Shown here: positions 9,894 through 19,951 of the stretch, one piece after another
How the letters are laid out: each line of letters begins with the position of its first letter
Position numbering within the stretch: the first letter of the stretch is position 1
Assembly (NCBI GenBank): GCA_002794465.1
Contig: MTSL01000097.1
Location: forward strand, 1-51,930
Source: Paramicrosporidium saccamoebae
Taxonomy: Eukaryota > Rozellomycota
DNA length: 51,930 nt
Reading direction: 5' to 3'
Translations under genes and position numbers: made by a program
The notes under the pieces: generated by a model
Databases searched by the model: none
Seen by the model: only the letters and a program-made list of their open reading frames with translations
What the model was told of the DNA's origin: nothing

Positions 9894-10085
9894 ATTTTAT
9901 ACAATGGATGTTTGAACTACGACTATAGCCGGGATAATGATCCTGAAATTTAATAGAGATATACCCGCTCATGTATTGCATACACCAGAAACACCTTGGT
10001 CTCTATTACAGCACAAGTTTTACGGGTACAAGAGAATAGACCATATACATTATCACAACTATATATATTCGAGGACCCCACGCAT

Positions 10086-11266
10086 TCATACATTGGGGGA
10101 TTCCGTCTGCTTGGCGGGTGCAACGTATTTCCTTTTCTTGATGGGAGCAAATTTGGGTGGAATCTGCACAATGGACATGGGCGCTACATTTTCGCAATTC
10201 TTTGCATTTGAAAGCGGTTCTAGAGGTTCTTCTGGGACGTCAAAAAGGTCCCCGGATCTGCGGCGCTTTGTGGGAGATGTGCCCAACTTGCCGTGTTTCC
10301 ATTTAACACCACAGGCGTTACATAATGTACTTGGTCCCTCCGGACCTCTCCTCCACATTGGGGTTACGCTGCATTTGCAGTGTGCGCATTGTCGTCCATC
10401 TTCAACTGTCTCAGTAGCGGGCGACGTGGAATGTGCTCTGCGTTCTGCTGTCGTTTTGGAAGTTCTTCTGGTGGTTCGTGCATGCGGCCGGTCAGTAGTC
10501 CTCACAGGACGAGCTAATGTATCACCAGCCACATCGTGGGGGGAGAAGCATGGGAACTGAATCTCACGATATCCAATGTTTGTAGGTTTTGTCAATTTTG
10601 GCAAATATTCAGAAAACAGCGACAATGGATCCCGTGTCCATCGCTGCAGACTGGTCGTTAGCATTTCAGATGGCATCTGGATTGCCATACTCAGAGGATG
10701 CGGAGAGTCAAGCAGTGGAGTGAAGGAGACGAGGAGATTTCCATCAAGCATCTCAACTATGGCATTGGAGGGAAAGACGAGCAGCTCGTCAGTCAGTTTG
10801 AAATATACACATTTTGGCCGGGACATTATCTGTTGGGTTGGTTTCTTATTCTGCGAGACAGTCCCATTCAGTAATTGCACCAAACCCGGATTCCGAGATA
10901 GTAACTCTTTGATGGAATTGGATGCGGAATCCTGAGCTGGGCTGGCCTCGGCGGCAGGGTCCTTTTTGGTTGGGTCCAGGAACATTTGTACCAGCGACAA
11001 AGAGCCTCTTCGAGCGCTAGTGAGCTGCTCCACACTTGGCAGAGTATAAAATGGGACGTTGTGGAAGCGATGGGCGCCGATCATTACAGTGGCGCTGCAT
11101 ACATGCTCCAGCTGCTCTGTCATCACGTCGCTGGCCCTTTCAAAGACTCGGCTTTGCAGAATATCCCGTTCCAAGGCAACACTCCTAACCAACAAAAGCT
11201 CTCCCCGTCTATTGTCACTATTAAAAAGATGGACCAGAATATCTACCGTGCCGTCTTGACTGTCAT
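10086..11266 (-). CDS. GATA-type zinc-finger transcription factor
   Basis: The C-terminal third carries one canonical GATA finger, C-x2-C-x18-C-x2-C: CAHC, then TPMWRRGPEG, then CNACGVKWKHGKL. It is followed by a basic NLS-like KKRK stretch. The N-terminal 230 residues show no named domain. The preferred model has a 20-nt first exon (11247-11266), a 38-nt intron (11209-11246) and a second exon to 10086, giving 380 residues. Without that intron the frame has no ATG before 11123, so the alternative start is that internal ATG. GATA factors bind (A/T)GATA(A/G) and regulate transcription. The start codon is 26 bp from the divergent uS9m start. Confidence 0.8.
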
Positions 11267-11292
11267 CGACCCCGGAGGGCCAATCAGCGTCA

Positions 11293-12200
11293 ATGATAAG
11301 ACTGGCAGCATTTATTCGGCGCTCCGCTCCGAGCTGGGAATGTCCTCATTTCAGCCGAGTCTTCTCCACTACTCCCGCCGCCGCGAATAATGTAAATGTA
11401 TCGACGGGACGTCCGGAATTCAAAGCATCCGCGTTCACAGGAAAAGCCGACTTTTACGAGGCATACTTTTTCCTCCAAGATGTCCTGCAGCAGGCACAAT
11501 CCGCAGCCCCAGAAACGCACCATGTGCCTATTCGGATCCCATGGCACCCTCTAGATACCATGGCAGATACTATGGGATTTTCACTGACCAAGTTGCAGTA
11601 TCGCAAATTATGCACAATCCTACATAGACTGACCGCGCATACCCACTTGCCATCGCTGCTCCACTTCCTGTCCACCTTTTCGCCTGCAAACCTCACAGAG
11701 CTTCTTGATGCCAAGCCGAGTGAATCACGTGAGATTCTTGCTCGCTATGCGAACCGCGAGCCAAACCTTGGTCATGTTGACGGTAAGGGTCGTGCAGTCT
11801 CAGTTGGACGTCGGAAGACTGCCGAGGCCAAAGTCTATCTCGTTCGGGGCACTGGCGAGTGTTTTGTGAACGGAGTACCGGCGATAGAGTATTTCAAGAG
11901 ACCGCATGAAATGTTCAGGATTGCCGATCCGTTTACGGTAACTGCTTCTTTTGGAAAATACAATGCCTGGTGTCTTGTAAAAGGTGGAGGATTGGGTGGA
12001 CAGGCTGGTGCCATTGTCCATGGAATTGCTAAAGCTATAGTGCTACTGTCGCCCGAGATGAGAAACTCTTTGCAGCCTAGTACTCCCATTAGTCATTGCA
12101 TATTGATTGTTTAGTGTTGTACCGCGATCCAAGGATGGTGGAGAGGAAGAAGCCTGGCCAGCCCAAGGCCAGGAAGAAGTTTACTTGGGTCAAGCGTTAA
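11293..12200 (+). CDS. MRPS9: Mitochondrial ribosomal protein uS9m
   Basis: Exons 11293-12079 and 12115-12200 are split by a 35-nt intron. The C-terminal half is a full uS9 domain: GRRKTAEAKVYL, VNGVPAIEYF, GKYNAWCLVKGGG, GQAGAIVHGIAKA, and after the splice RDPRMVERKKPGQPKARKK ending in the invariant KR. Stopping at the unspliced TAG would lose this essential tail that reaches the tRNA in the P site. The N-terminus (MIRLAAFIRRSAP) is a mitochondrial presequence, and about 150 extra residues precede the domain, as in other mitochondrial S9 proteins. The stop lies in GTTAATAAAC, so the poly(A) hexamer overlaps it. Confidence 0.93.
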
Positions 12201-12214
12201 TAAACAATTCGTCT

Positions 12215-12307
12215 CATAGACCATCACACTGATTCAACAATCACCCCGTCGACCCATAGACTATCACACTGATTCAACAATCACCCCGTCGACTCATAAA
12301 TCATCAT
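12215..12307. repeat. 40-bp tandem repeat, 2.3 units
   Basis: Two nearly identical 40-bp units (12215-12254 and 12255-12294) start CATAGACCATCACACTG or its variant, followed by a partial third. They occupy the whole space between the convergent uS9m and MVP1 3' ends. Confidence 0.85.
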
Positions 12308-12330
12308 AGGACCAAATCTGTTTATTGTCC

Positions 12331-13958
12331 TTACATTTGGGAGCAATCAGCAAGGATCTCGTAATGTCGGTGGAGGTTTTTATGAATCTCTGCAAAGAGC
12401 GCCGGGATGCCCTTGGTCATCTTGACCACCCAGCCGAGTTCCTGGCGAAGACACTCGTCGGCAAATTCATTCCTCTTGCATTGAAATAGTAAATCTTGCT
12501 GCAACTAACCGATCAATAAATCATTCTCATCATACATGACTGACCCGGCTAAGGGCCTTTTCCAAATCTGGAGTTGGATTGGGTCCGTCTCGGGCACGAA
12601 GCTTCTCTGCATGCGCTTGGGACGAGACAATCTGATCAGAGAGTGCGGCAAAGCGATCAAATTTCATCCTCTTGGTTCGCGTCACCATTTCCTATACTTT
12701 TAACCGCTAAACCCTTTTCGATACGAGACAGCCCACAACTAGTCGGAGGAATAGTTCAACTCTGAGGCCTTGGCGATTTAAATCTTCAGCCTAAAATTCC
12801 ACACAAACCCCCAAATGTACTAGAGCAATGTGTGGAGTGACAAGCCCCTCCAATGCCTTGGGAACTGCAAGGTCCGCATGATCAACGTGCTGGGTGTTCT
12901 CCAAAATCTTTGCCATCCTCTCTGAGATGATGGCAATCTGCTGGTGAGAATTTCCATGAGACTCTGCAAAGGAGGAGAGCGATCTGCGCAGGTCCTCGAC
13001 AGCGTCTTTGAGGTGGTGGGACCACTTCCATGCATCATCGTAAATCATCCAATTCGGCTCACGGATTGGAACAGGTTCATTAGTGCTGGATGTCCTCATG
13101 CAGACAAACTCTTCTTGCCATCCTGGATTGACCCGGTTCCTGATGGTGGAGAAATCTTCCACCGAGAGAAATTCAACCAAAATAGGATCTCTCTGAATTA
13201 CAGGGTGATTTACAACAAGGAATAGAAACTCTTCGAGGCCCCTCCGTCTTGAAGCTACAAATGCATCAGATTGGGTCACTAGATAATCAGCCCAACTAAG
13301 GGGTGGTACGGGCTAGACGCTTTTGCGGAATATTCGGGACGATTCTAAATGGATATTTGTGCACAAGAACCTGCTGGAGCCAGGAAAAATCCTTATATCT
13401 ACGCACTACCTCTCCATTTCGGGTGGATGTGGAGATGCTGTAGTTGCGATGGCGATCGTAGAAAGGACCCGCCATATCTGCTGGGACCACCTCCACTCGA
13501 CAGGTGCTACATTCCACCTCGAGAATGGACCCCATGGAGAGCTGACTGACAGTACGCTTCCACGGATCAAGTGCCGATTCTCCCGAAGTGTAACTCGCAT
13601 TGGCCACAACAATATGATGGTCAGAGGCTTCTTGACTATCAACATTGTCGTCGCCCTCTTCAGCCGTGGCGCGCATCAGCTCTAGTCGTGCCAACAGGTC
13701 ATCCACCTTCAATTCGCCCTCTGTAAAGTTGACCTTGGACAACAACTATCCGTTAGCGCCAAATGCGAATCGTACGACGTCGGACATTTCCGAATCCATC
13801 GAGACCTCGGCAAGCATTTCGGCAAACTGGGAGGACTTTAGCGTCCCCCCGAGGTCGGTCTTTTCCCTAACCACAAAAATGGCCTTTGAATATGCCGTGG
13901 CTACGATTAAAGGCATGATTAATGCCTTACCTAATGTGTCAATGTTGTGCTCCGACAT
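12331..13958 (-). CDS. MVP1: Sorting nexin, MVP1/SNX8 type, seven exons
   Basis: Exons (high to low) 13931-13958, 13776-13900, 13310-13745, 12821-13278, 12725-12790, 12536-12691 and 12331-12504 give 480 residues. The six introns are 30-33 nt, one with a perfect CTAAC branch site. The PX domain shows RRYKDFSWLQQVLVHKYP followed by IPQKR, the phosphoinositide-binding signature. The next exon has FVASRRRGLEEFL and NHPVIQRDP, typical of MVP1/SNX8. The C-terminal exons encode a BAR-like coiled coil. The short N-terminal segment before the PX domain resembles the EH-like region of MVP1. MVP1 retrieves cargo from endosomes. AATAAA follows the stop by 5 nt. The first intron (13901-13930) is a multiple of three without a stop, so it could be retained. 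Confidence 0.85.
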
Positions 13959-13981
13959 GTACGGAAAAATCAATATAATGT

Positions 13982-14404
13982 TTATCTACAACATACGTGG
14001 GCGGGAAGGATATCTCCGTTTGGATTATCGATGGAATAGGGACAGCCGCAATCCGTGACTGTGCAGGTCGGATTCAAATCACTCATGACCTTGCGGAATC
14101 TAGAGATGATCTGTGTAGGGGGCGAGTTGGGCATGGAGCGAGTGACAGTGCGAATCAGGGTTCGCACTCTAGTCTGCGTCAGAGTAGTCGGCTTAGTGAG
14201 GATGACTGGGATCGGGACTAGATTTGGTGTTGGAGTACATGGCAGACATGCAGTAGTTGTCCTGGGAGTTCCCACTGACGTAGTTCTTGCGCTCGGTGTG
14301 ATAGTTTGGAATACTTGCTGGGTCACCACATGAACACACTGGCTCCATACCAGCGGGATCAGCAACAACAGTAGAAAATGGGTATAATGGCCAACAGATC
14401 TCAT
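13982..14404 (-). CDS. Small secreted Thr/Pro-rich protein with cysteine tail
   Basis: 140 residues from ATG at 14402-14404. The signal peptide core is FLLLLLIPLVWS followed by Q/C. The middle is rich in Thr, Pro and Arg (likely O-glycosylated or disordered). The C-terminus has five cysteines, in CTVTDCGCPYS and AHVCCR. There is no homologue I recognise. A pattern of signal peptide, short length, low complexity and clustered cysteines is common in effector-like or wall proteins, but that is inference. The stop lies only 23 bp upstream of the MVP1 start codon on the same strand. Confidence 0.6.
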   Translation of the reverse strand: MRSVGHYTHFLLLLLIPLVWSQCVHVVTQQVFQTITPSARTTSVGTPRTTTACLPCTPTPNLVPIPVILTKPTTLTQTRVRTLIRTVTRSMPNSPPTQIISRFRKVMSDLNPTCTVTDCGCPYSIDNPNGDILPAHVCCR

Positions 14405-14550
14405 CGCCGAATGCCCCACCCAAAGTCTCAATCACTAAAGTACCAAGTGGCAACGATACTCGGAATACCCGACCCTATTGGTCCAACATCAAACGGTCCG
14501 CAAGATGAATCTGCTCTAAATATAGTAACATGCTTATTATTGAACAAAAA

Positions 14551-15062
14551 TTAACGTGCACTGTAATATGTAGTGCGAACGATGGATTGGGTGCGGGATT
14601 TTTTGGTGCCGCTGCTGGGGGAGGCGGTGCCAGAGTGATCAGAGGAGGGCGATGCAGACCGAGACTTGTCCTCACTCTGTGCACGCTTCTTAGTTTCGGG
14701 ATTGATGGACTCTGCGGTTGGGGTGGCAACTCCAGTGAAATACGAAGTGTCAAACTATGTCCGTTAGTGATAGTCTGCATACTTACTCCTGGTATGGGAC
14801 CCGCATGTAGTTTGAGGGTCGAGGAAACATGCTGTGGATCAAGCGGCCGGATGGGTTGGCTATCGGCTCCTGAGAGTACGACCTGTAAGAGACTGGCCGA
14901 AGAAACCTTCCATGGCACCTGCTGCTCTGGCGCATTCTGAAGTCGAGTGAACGCCCTCCTCAAGTCTAATTGTTCTAGCCAGTCTACATTGGCAATGCAC
15001 TCTGCAATAAGCTATAATGGAATTAGTGTACCTGGAGCCTCCCTCGGCTCAAAGAATAACAT
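14551..15062 (-). CDS. Unrecognised 149-aa protein, three exons
   Basis: Exons 15032-15062, 14787-15001 and 14551-14754 join over introns of 30 nt and 32 nt. The second intron has a GTAAGT donor and CACTAAC branch site, so splicing is convincing. The protein starts MLFFEPREAPECIANVDWL, contains a conserved-looking block RRAFTRLQNAPEQQ and HAGPIPGFDTSYFTG, and ends in a Ser/Lys-rich disordered tail with SPS and SRSAS motifs. It looks nuclear (basic, phosphorylatable tail). I cannot place it in a family. It lies 49 bp downstream of the RING gene on the same strand. Confidence 0.6.
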
Positions 15063-15111
15063 GCGGACTAGCGACCCTTGTGACAGGCGCAAACATCTAT
15101 TATACAAAATT

Positions 15112-15555
15112 CTACAAATAAATACGGTGGAACTGTCGGCTAGTGAGTGCCCTCCGACAAGTGGGACAGTGTTTCGTCTGGCGTACGGCCAGAATGATAC
15201 AAGCCTCGCAGAACAGATGGCCGCAGATAGTGGATGTCGGATGCGACATGTTGTCCAGACAAACGCTGCATTTGATGCAAGTTTTCTTTGCCTCTGGCGT
15301 CGGTAGCTGTTGCACAAAGTCTGTGGAAGGGCGGACTGGAGAGTCGACAGTGAGGTCAACAAGATTGGCGCGCCTTCTTCTTGGGGGCTGCTTTGGAGGC
15401 CTCTTTGTGACCTTTAGAGCCGGTTTCTTGACGGCAAGTACCTGGGGTTCTTCGTCATCAGTAAGGGTCAGTATTTCCTGGAGACTTTCTGTTATTTCTA
15501 TAGAACCGTCTGTAGTGGCTGTATGGGAAAGAGATGGGCGAGGAGTATGAGACAT
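15112..15555 (-). CDS. RING-finger protein, SLX8/RNF4-like
   Basis: 147 residues from ATG at 15553-15555. The C-terminal third is a C3HC4 RING: CSVC, then CGHLFCEAC, then CPTC. The N-terminal part is acidic or hydrophobic-acidic (SIEITESL, EILTLTDDEE, ANLVDLTVD), which looks like tandem SUMO-interacting motifs. That arrangement and the small size match SUMO-targeted ubiquitin ligases (Slx8, RNF4), which clear sumoylated proteins in the nucleus. The RING is certain; the STUbL assignment is inferred from the SIM-like motifs. The stop is followed by AT-rich sequence, and the divergent neighbour ECM4 starts 129 bp away. Confidence 0.78.
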   Translation of the reverse strand: MSHTPRPSLSHTATTDGSIEITESLQEILTLTDDEEPQVLAVKKPALKVTKRPPKQPPRRRRANLVDLTVDSPVRPSTDFVQQLPTPEAKKTCIKCSVCLDNMSHPTSTICGHLFCEACIILAVRQTKHCPTCRRALTSRQFHRIYL

Positions 15556-15684
15556 TCCCAGTGGCCGGCCTCCTTTTGCGGTCACTCCCTATTGGTTGGC
15601 CATCCTATACGTTCTTGTATGATGTGGTTAATGATTGAATACTGATTTTATGGCCTCTGATCCTTGCGTATTTTCGAATCGATT

Positions 15685-16757
15685 ATGCATACCGTGAGCT
15701 ATTTGGTGCCGCAAGTTTTAAATCACGTCAATCCTAATGTTGACCAATCGTTGATGTCGGCGGAGATTACAAACTTCCGCAGCGTAGTGTCCAAGACTTC
15801 AAAATACCCTCCAGAAGCAGGCCGTTACATTCTATATGCTTGTCTGGGCTGTCCATTTGTGCAATTTATGGATGGCTGTAATATTATAGGCAATGCGTGC
15901 TGTGATGACCCGCGAGTTGAAAGGCTTAACTGAGGCTATTGACATGTGTCTCGTTGACTATCACTACTCTGACAATGGTGGACTCTAATGCGTTTACTTA
16001 TCCCCAGGACTGGCCTTTAGCACGGATGACAAGATTCCTGGCTGTTCACCAGACCCAGTAATGAATGCCAAGTTGCTTCGGGACTTGTACCTCTCAGTCT
16101 GTCCCGCATACAAAGGAATCTTTTCCGTTCCCATGCTCTGGGATCGCAAAACTGGCGAAATTGTGAACAATGAAAGTTTGGACATTATGCAAATGTTCAA
16201 TTCTAATTGGAATGACCTGGCTAAAAATCCGCAGCTGAACTTGTATCCCGATGACGCGACTGCACAGATTGAGAAATGGTTCAGCACCACGCAAGACAAC
16301 TTTTTAAAAGCACCAGGCGATGCCTTCCGTGCCACAACGCAGACTGAATGTGTGCTAAGCGTGATTGACTAATGCGGTTTAGATGAAGAAAAGGCTAATC
16401 AAGTGAAGGATGCTCTTGTAGAGTTGGATGGGATTTTGGGCAAGAGCAAGTACCTGATTGGAGAGCAACTCACTGCTGTTGATATTTCAGCATTCAATTT
16501 TGTTATTAGGTAAAGAGCCTACTAATAGCATTACTAGCTGATGTAGACACGATATCGTCTCCGTATTGCTCTTCCGTATCAATCACATCTTTGTTCGCGA
16601 TTTACCCAACGTGATGCGTTGGATCAAGGACATTCTCAATCTTCCTGGCATCCGCAATGTTGTCTGTGTGGAGCATATTAAGGGAATGACGTTTACCAAA
16701 AAGGCCTACAACCCTAATGGGATCATTCCACTGGGAAATGGGTTTACACTTCCTTAG
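15685..16757 (+). CDS. ECM4: Glutathionyl-hydroquinone reductase (omega/xi GST)
   Basis: Five exons, 15685-15858, 15890-15977, 16008-16349, 16383-16509 and 16547-16757, with introns of 31, 30, 33 and 37 nt, give 313 residues. The N-terminal thioredoxin fold reads GRYILYACLGCPF, where the Cys is the catalytic residue of the xi class (usually CPW), followed by VMTRELKGL. VPMLWDRKTGEIVNNES is the family signature for binding glutathione. The C-terminal helical domain has YLIGEQLTAVDISAF and ends with NPNGIIPLG. The enzyme reduces glutathionyl-hydroquinones. The family usually shows LTxxD and RFDxVY; the second motif is degenerate here (RHDIV). The stop lies 6 bp from the convergent KAS stop. Confidence 0.9.
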
Positions 16758-16763
16758 TAACAG

Positions 16764-18111
16764 CTAATAAGAAGGATGTTTAATAGTGGTGAAACATAGC
16801 GAAGCGTTAGTTCCACCAAACCCAAAGGAATTGCATAGCGCAGCCCGTAGGTTAGGGGCTAGTTGAGAGTGACCCGTAACTATTGTTACTCCACCCATGT
16901 TACTCCCACCCTGATAGTTCAGTGTTGGGGGGATGAGGGAGTGGTGAAGAGAGAGAATTGTCAGCACAGACTCGACTGCACCTGCCGCGCCAAGTAAATG
17001 CCCAATCGATCCTTTGTTCGCAGTCACTGTCACATTTGAAAAGAGTCTTTGCAGGGCGCAAAGTTCGGCAAGATCTCCAATGGGGGTTGCTGTGGCATGC
17101 GCATTGACATGTTGCACATCTCTGGGAGCGAGTTGTGCCTCTATCAACGCTCGCTTCATGGCCGACTCGGCGCCGGATCCATCGGGGTGGCTGGATGTAA
17201 TATGATGTGCATCGGCACTACAACCGTATCCCACAATCTCGGCATAAATCTTGGCTTTGCGTTGCTGAGCATGTTCAAGCTCCTACAAACAGTCATTATA
17301 CTTTAACATCCCAAACCTCAAGAACCAAGACGCCCGCTCCTTCTCCAATCACAAATCCGTCCCTCTTGCTGTCAAATGGACGACTGCTCTGTTCAGGATT
17401 ATCGTTAAAGTCAGAGCTGAGAGCTTTGGCCTGCGCAAATCCCGCAATCGCAAGAGGATTGATCGCCGCCTCGGTGCCACCTGCAACCATCACAGTGACA
17501 TATCCGTGTTTAATGAGCCTAAATGCATCTCCGACGGCATGCGCACCAGTTGCACAGGCAGTAGATGGTGCCAGTAAGGGGCCACGCAGCCCAAACCGGA
17601 TGGAAACGTGTCCCGCTGCCATATTGGGCAGGATTCGGGGGATAAAATGGGGACTAACCCGACGAGGACCTTTTTGGGCTAGCGTTGTGTATGCTTCTCC
17701 AATGACATCTAATGGCGCCATTCCGGATCCAATGCAAACGCCCTAGGAATCTAAACTCGAAAAATGTCGGTACGCCGTGCTCGCCAAGAGTGGAACTATC
17801 AATCATAGAGTCGGAGACGGCCTCTTTGGCGGCTGCCATTGCATATTGTATATATTTCGGCAGACTTTTGGCACCCTTTTCCTTCAATGTCAGCAAAATT
17901 CACAGTTTACATTGGACAAAAAGTCGGATAGCTCGCAATCATGTATCCACGCAGCAACTCGACTTGCCAAGAGACCATATTCGGGACCCAATTCAGCCGT
18001 AGATCGTATGGCACACTCCCCTTTAACCAGCCGACTCCATGACTTTTCGCAATTACCCCCCAATGGAGACACCAAACCCAATCCGGTGACTACTACTCGC
18101 TTAGTAGCCAT
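16764..18111 (-). CDS. CEM1: Mitochondrial beta-ketoacyl-ACP synthase
   Basis: Four exons, 17911-18111, 17774-17881, 17317-17742 and 16764-17282, with introns of 29, 31 and 34 nt, give 417 residues. [14 protein letters not shown] opens the thiolase fold. The catalytic Cys is in [14 protein letters not shown], and the two histidines are in [12 protein letters not shown] and [14 protein letters not shown], a complete Cys-His-His triad of the KAS I/II class. It elongates acyl-ACP in type II (mitochondrial) fatty-acid synthesis, the source of octanoate for lipoate. The presequence is minimal (MATKR), so mitochondrial location is inferred from the family rather than seen. HATATP replaces the more common HGTSTP, a tolerated change. 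Confidence 0.9.
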
Positions 18112-18185
18112 AGCGAGGAGCACAAATTCGACCAATAAAACCAGAGGACACTTGATTGGCTGAAAGCGATAAACAGCCCCAAGTG

Positions 18186-19547
18186 ATGATTGTCCACCGC
18201 AACTTCATCGGTCTGTTAATTTTAGTGCTTGTTCCAGTTATTAATGCAGGAGGGGCCCGGAGATCGCTAAAGTCGCCCCTGAAAACGAATAAGAGCATGT
18301 CCATCAATGGCACAACCAAAATAGATAGCGTCCAAATGGTCAAGGTATTGGTTAATTCGGCCCATTCATCGCAGAAGATACTCCAAGAACGACTCGAGAA
18401 AATTGGAGCGGGCGCCAAGACAAACATTGAAGAGTTTGCATCGACCCTGGAATTGCTGGTTCGTGAATCGATTCCGGCATCCCACTTGGCGGAAATTCTC
18501 AAGACATCTCGGTCAAGAGCAATGCTAAAGAGTATGCATGACGGCTTGATAAATATGCTAGCTAGTATCAAGGACATGGGATATTTTTGCGAGGTGATGC
18601 AAGTGATCGGCGACTATTATGGATGGCTATGGATCGAGCACAGCTTGACCGGCGACAAGATCCCCGTAACTTGGAAACCAGCCCAATTGGTGTTTGCGAG
18701 GGTTGCAGCTGCAGTCAATCTGGAAGACATGGAGACTTTGCTAGACATTGCAGACATTATGGGTAAAATACCACCAGGCTCTGTAAAATCCGACATGTAC
18801 GAATCTTACAAGAGGGCATTAGTGATGAATCAAGCCTCTTTAACGCAAGCTGATCATTTTTGGGAGATTATAGGCAAAATGACCGTGAGGAGTCCTTTGA
18901 AAGAGATTATTACTGGAGATTTGAAAAGCAAATTGACTGTTGGCCACATTGAATATGCATTAACACAATCCCCAGAGTTTCTAGGTGATACTCTTGCTCT
19001 CCTTCGGACAAAGGGTGGTTCTGAATTGGAGAAGCAAGTTTTCACGCAACTGGGCCTGTCCTCAAAATTCAAACATACTCCTACCATTCCAAAGCCAGTC
19101 ACTTCGACTACTAAACTGAGTCAGAGAGTGCAGCACGATCTATCAGGGATCCAGAAGCCTCGCGTATTGTATACAAAGATTCGAAATTTGCTAGAAGGTA
19201 TGACGCTCGATCCTGACAAACTCTTGCCTATAATCAAAGAGTCGAAGCTAAATGATTGTACCAAAACAATTAGCATCATGTTCCTTGCTACATTAATTTC
19301 CGATTCAGCCGCTATTAGGGAAAGCTACGACGCAGCCTGCGATTCTTTCCGTCACGGAAAGTGTCCGGTATGGCAGGTAGCTGAGGCACTGGAATATATT
19401 CTCCTAGAAATCCCAATCGTTGAAGAAGAAGAGGATGTATTTGACGCCATTCTTCATTCAAGATTGCTAGCATCTCACAAGTTGCGAAACTATGTCAAAA
19501 CCAACAATAATTCGTGTCCTAATTTATACGAGCTTGTCATAGATTGA
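18186..19547 (+). CDS. Secreted 453-aa orphan protein
   Basis: A single-exon frame from ATG at 18186. The first 22 residues form a signal peptide (FIGLLILVLVPVINAGG). The remaining about 430 residues are predicted by eye to be almost wholly alpha-helical with heptad-like spacing, few cysteines, and no transmembrane segment or GPI tail. I recognise no domain. Inference: an exported helical protein, perhaps a host-interaction factor, since it sits next to the GPI-anchored surface family. An acidic run (VEEEEDVFD) lies near the C-terminus. The start is 74 bp from the divergent KAS start. Confidence 0.65.
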   Translation: MIVHRNFIGLLILVLVPVINAGGARRSLKSPLKTNKSMSINGTTKIDSVQMVKVLVNSAHSSQKILQERLEKIGAGAKTNIEEFASTLELLVRESIPASHLAEILKTSRSRAMLKSMHDGLINMLASIKDMGYFCEVMQVIGDYYGWLWIEHSLTGDKIPVTWKPAQLVFARVAAAVNLEDMETLLDIADIMGKIPPGSVKSDMYESYKRALVMNQASLTQADHFWEIIGKMTVRSPLKEIITGDLKSKLTVGHIEYALTQSPEFLGDTLALLRTKGGSELEKQVFTQLGLSSKFKHTPTIPKPVTSTTKLSQRVQHDLSGIQKPRVLYTKIRNLLEGMTLDPDKLLPIIKESKLNDCTKTISIMFLATLISDSAAIRESYDAACDSFRHGKCPVWQVAEALEYILLEIPIVEEEEDVFDAILHSRLLASHKLRNYVKTNNNSCPNLYELVID

Positions 19548-19734
19548 TTGTAATCGCAAGATGCCTGTTCAATAAATATTTAGTCCCAGAAAATCAATGT
19601 TGCAAAGTTTGTAACAAGTGTTAGATTCCAAGTGTGAAATGGTTTATAGTAAGGGTCCTGTTGATGAGCGAATTAGATTTGCCAAGGTATATGGCATGCA
19701 GGAAGCCATCCTTAATATAGTAGTAATGGATTAT

Positions 19735-19800
19735 GGTATCGCTATCTGAGTTGGATTCACCACAAGACGAGCGGATACTATTTAGCAAACCTTGTTATTT
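19735..19800 (+). repeat. Dispersed repeat, copy B
   Basis: It shares GTATCGCTATC, GAGCGGATACT and TTTAGCAAACC with copies A, C and D in the same order and spacing. Confidence 0.6.
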
Positions 19801-19898
19801 GTGTCCCGTGGCGAATTTCATGGGTCGTTGTTGCTATGGTAACGTCCACTGGTTATGGTAACCTTGGGGACAGTATTGACTTGATATGATTGTTGTGA

Positions 19899-19906
19899 AT
19901 TTAAAC
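19899..19906 (+). promoter_or_regulatory. TATA-like box of first GPI-protein gene
   Basis: AATTTAAA lies 46-53 bp before the ATG at 19952, the same spacing as the clearer TATA boxes of the two paralogues. Confidence 0.35.
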
Positions 19907-19951
19907 CACTGTCACCGCCACTGCCACAGTCACTGCCTCGGCTAGCACGTT

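Larger units (their letters stand above)
9615..10085. other. Convergent gap with repeats, no gene
   Basis: This gap lies between the DBP9 stop and the GATA-gene stop on the opposite strand. It holds a short GTGGGATT/C tandem repeat (9795-9828) and one copy of the dispersed repeat (9822-9893). The rest is AT-rich 3'-flanking sequence. I see no coding frame worth calling. Confidence 0.5.
19548..19951. other. Gap before surface-gene cluster
   Basis: It contains the AATAAA of the preceding gene (near 19572), a dispersed-repeat copy (19735-19800) and a TATA-like AATTTAAA (19899-19906). No coding frame is seen. Confidence 0.5.
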
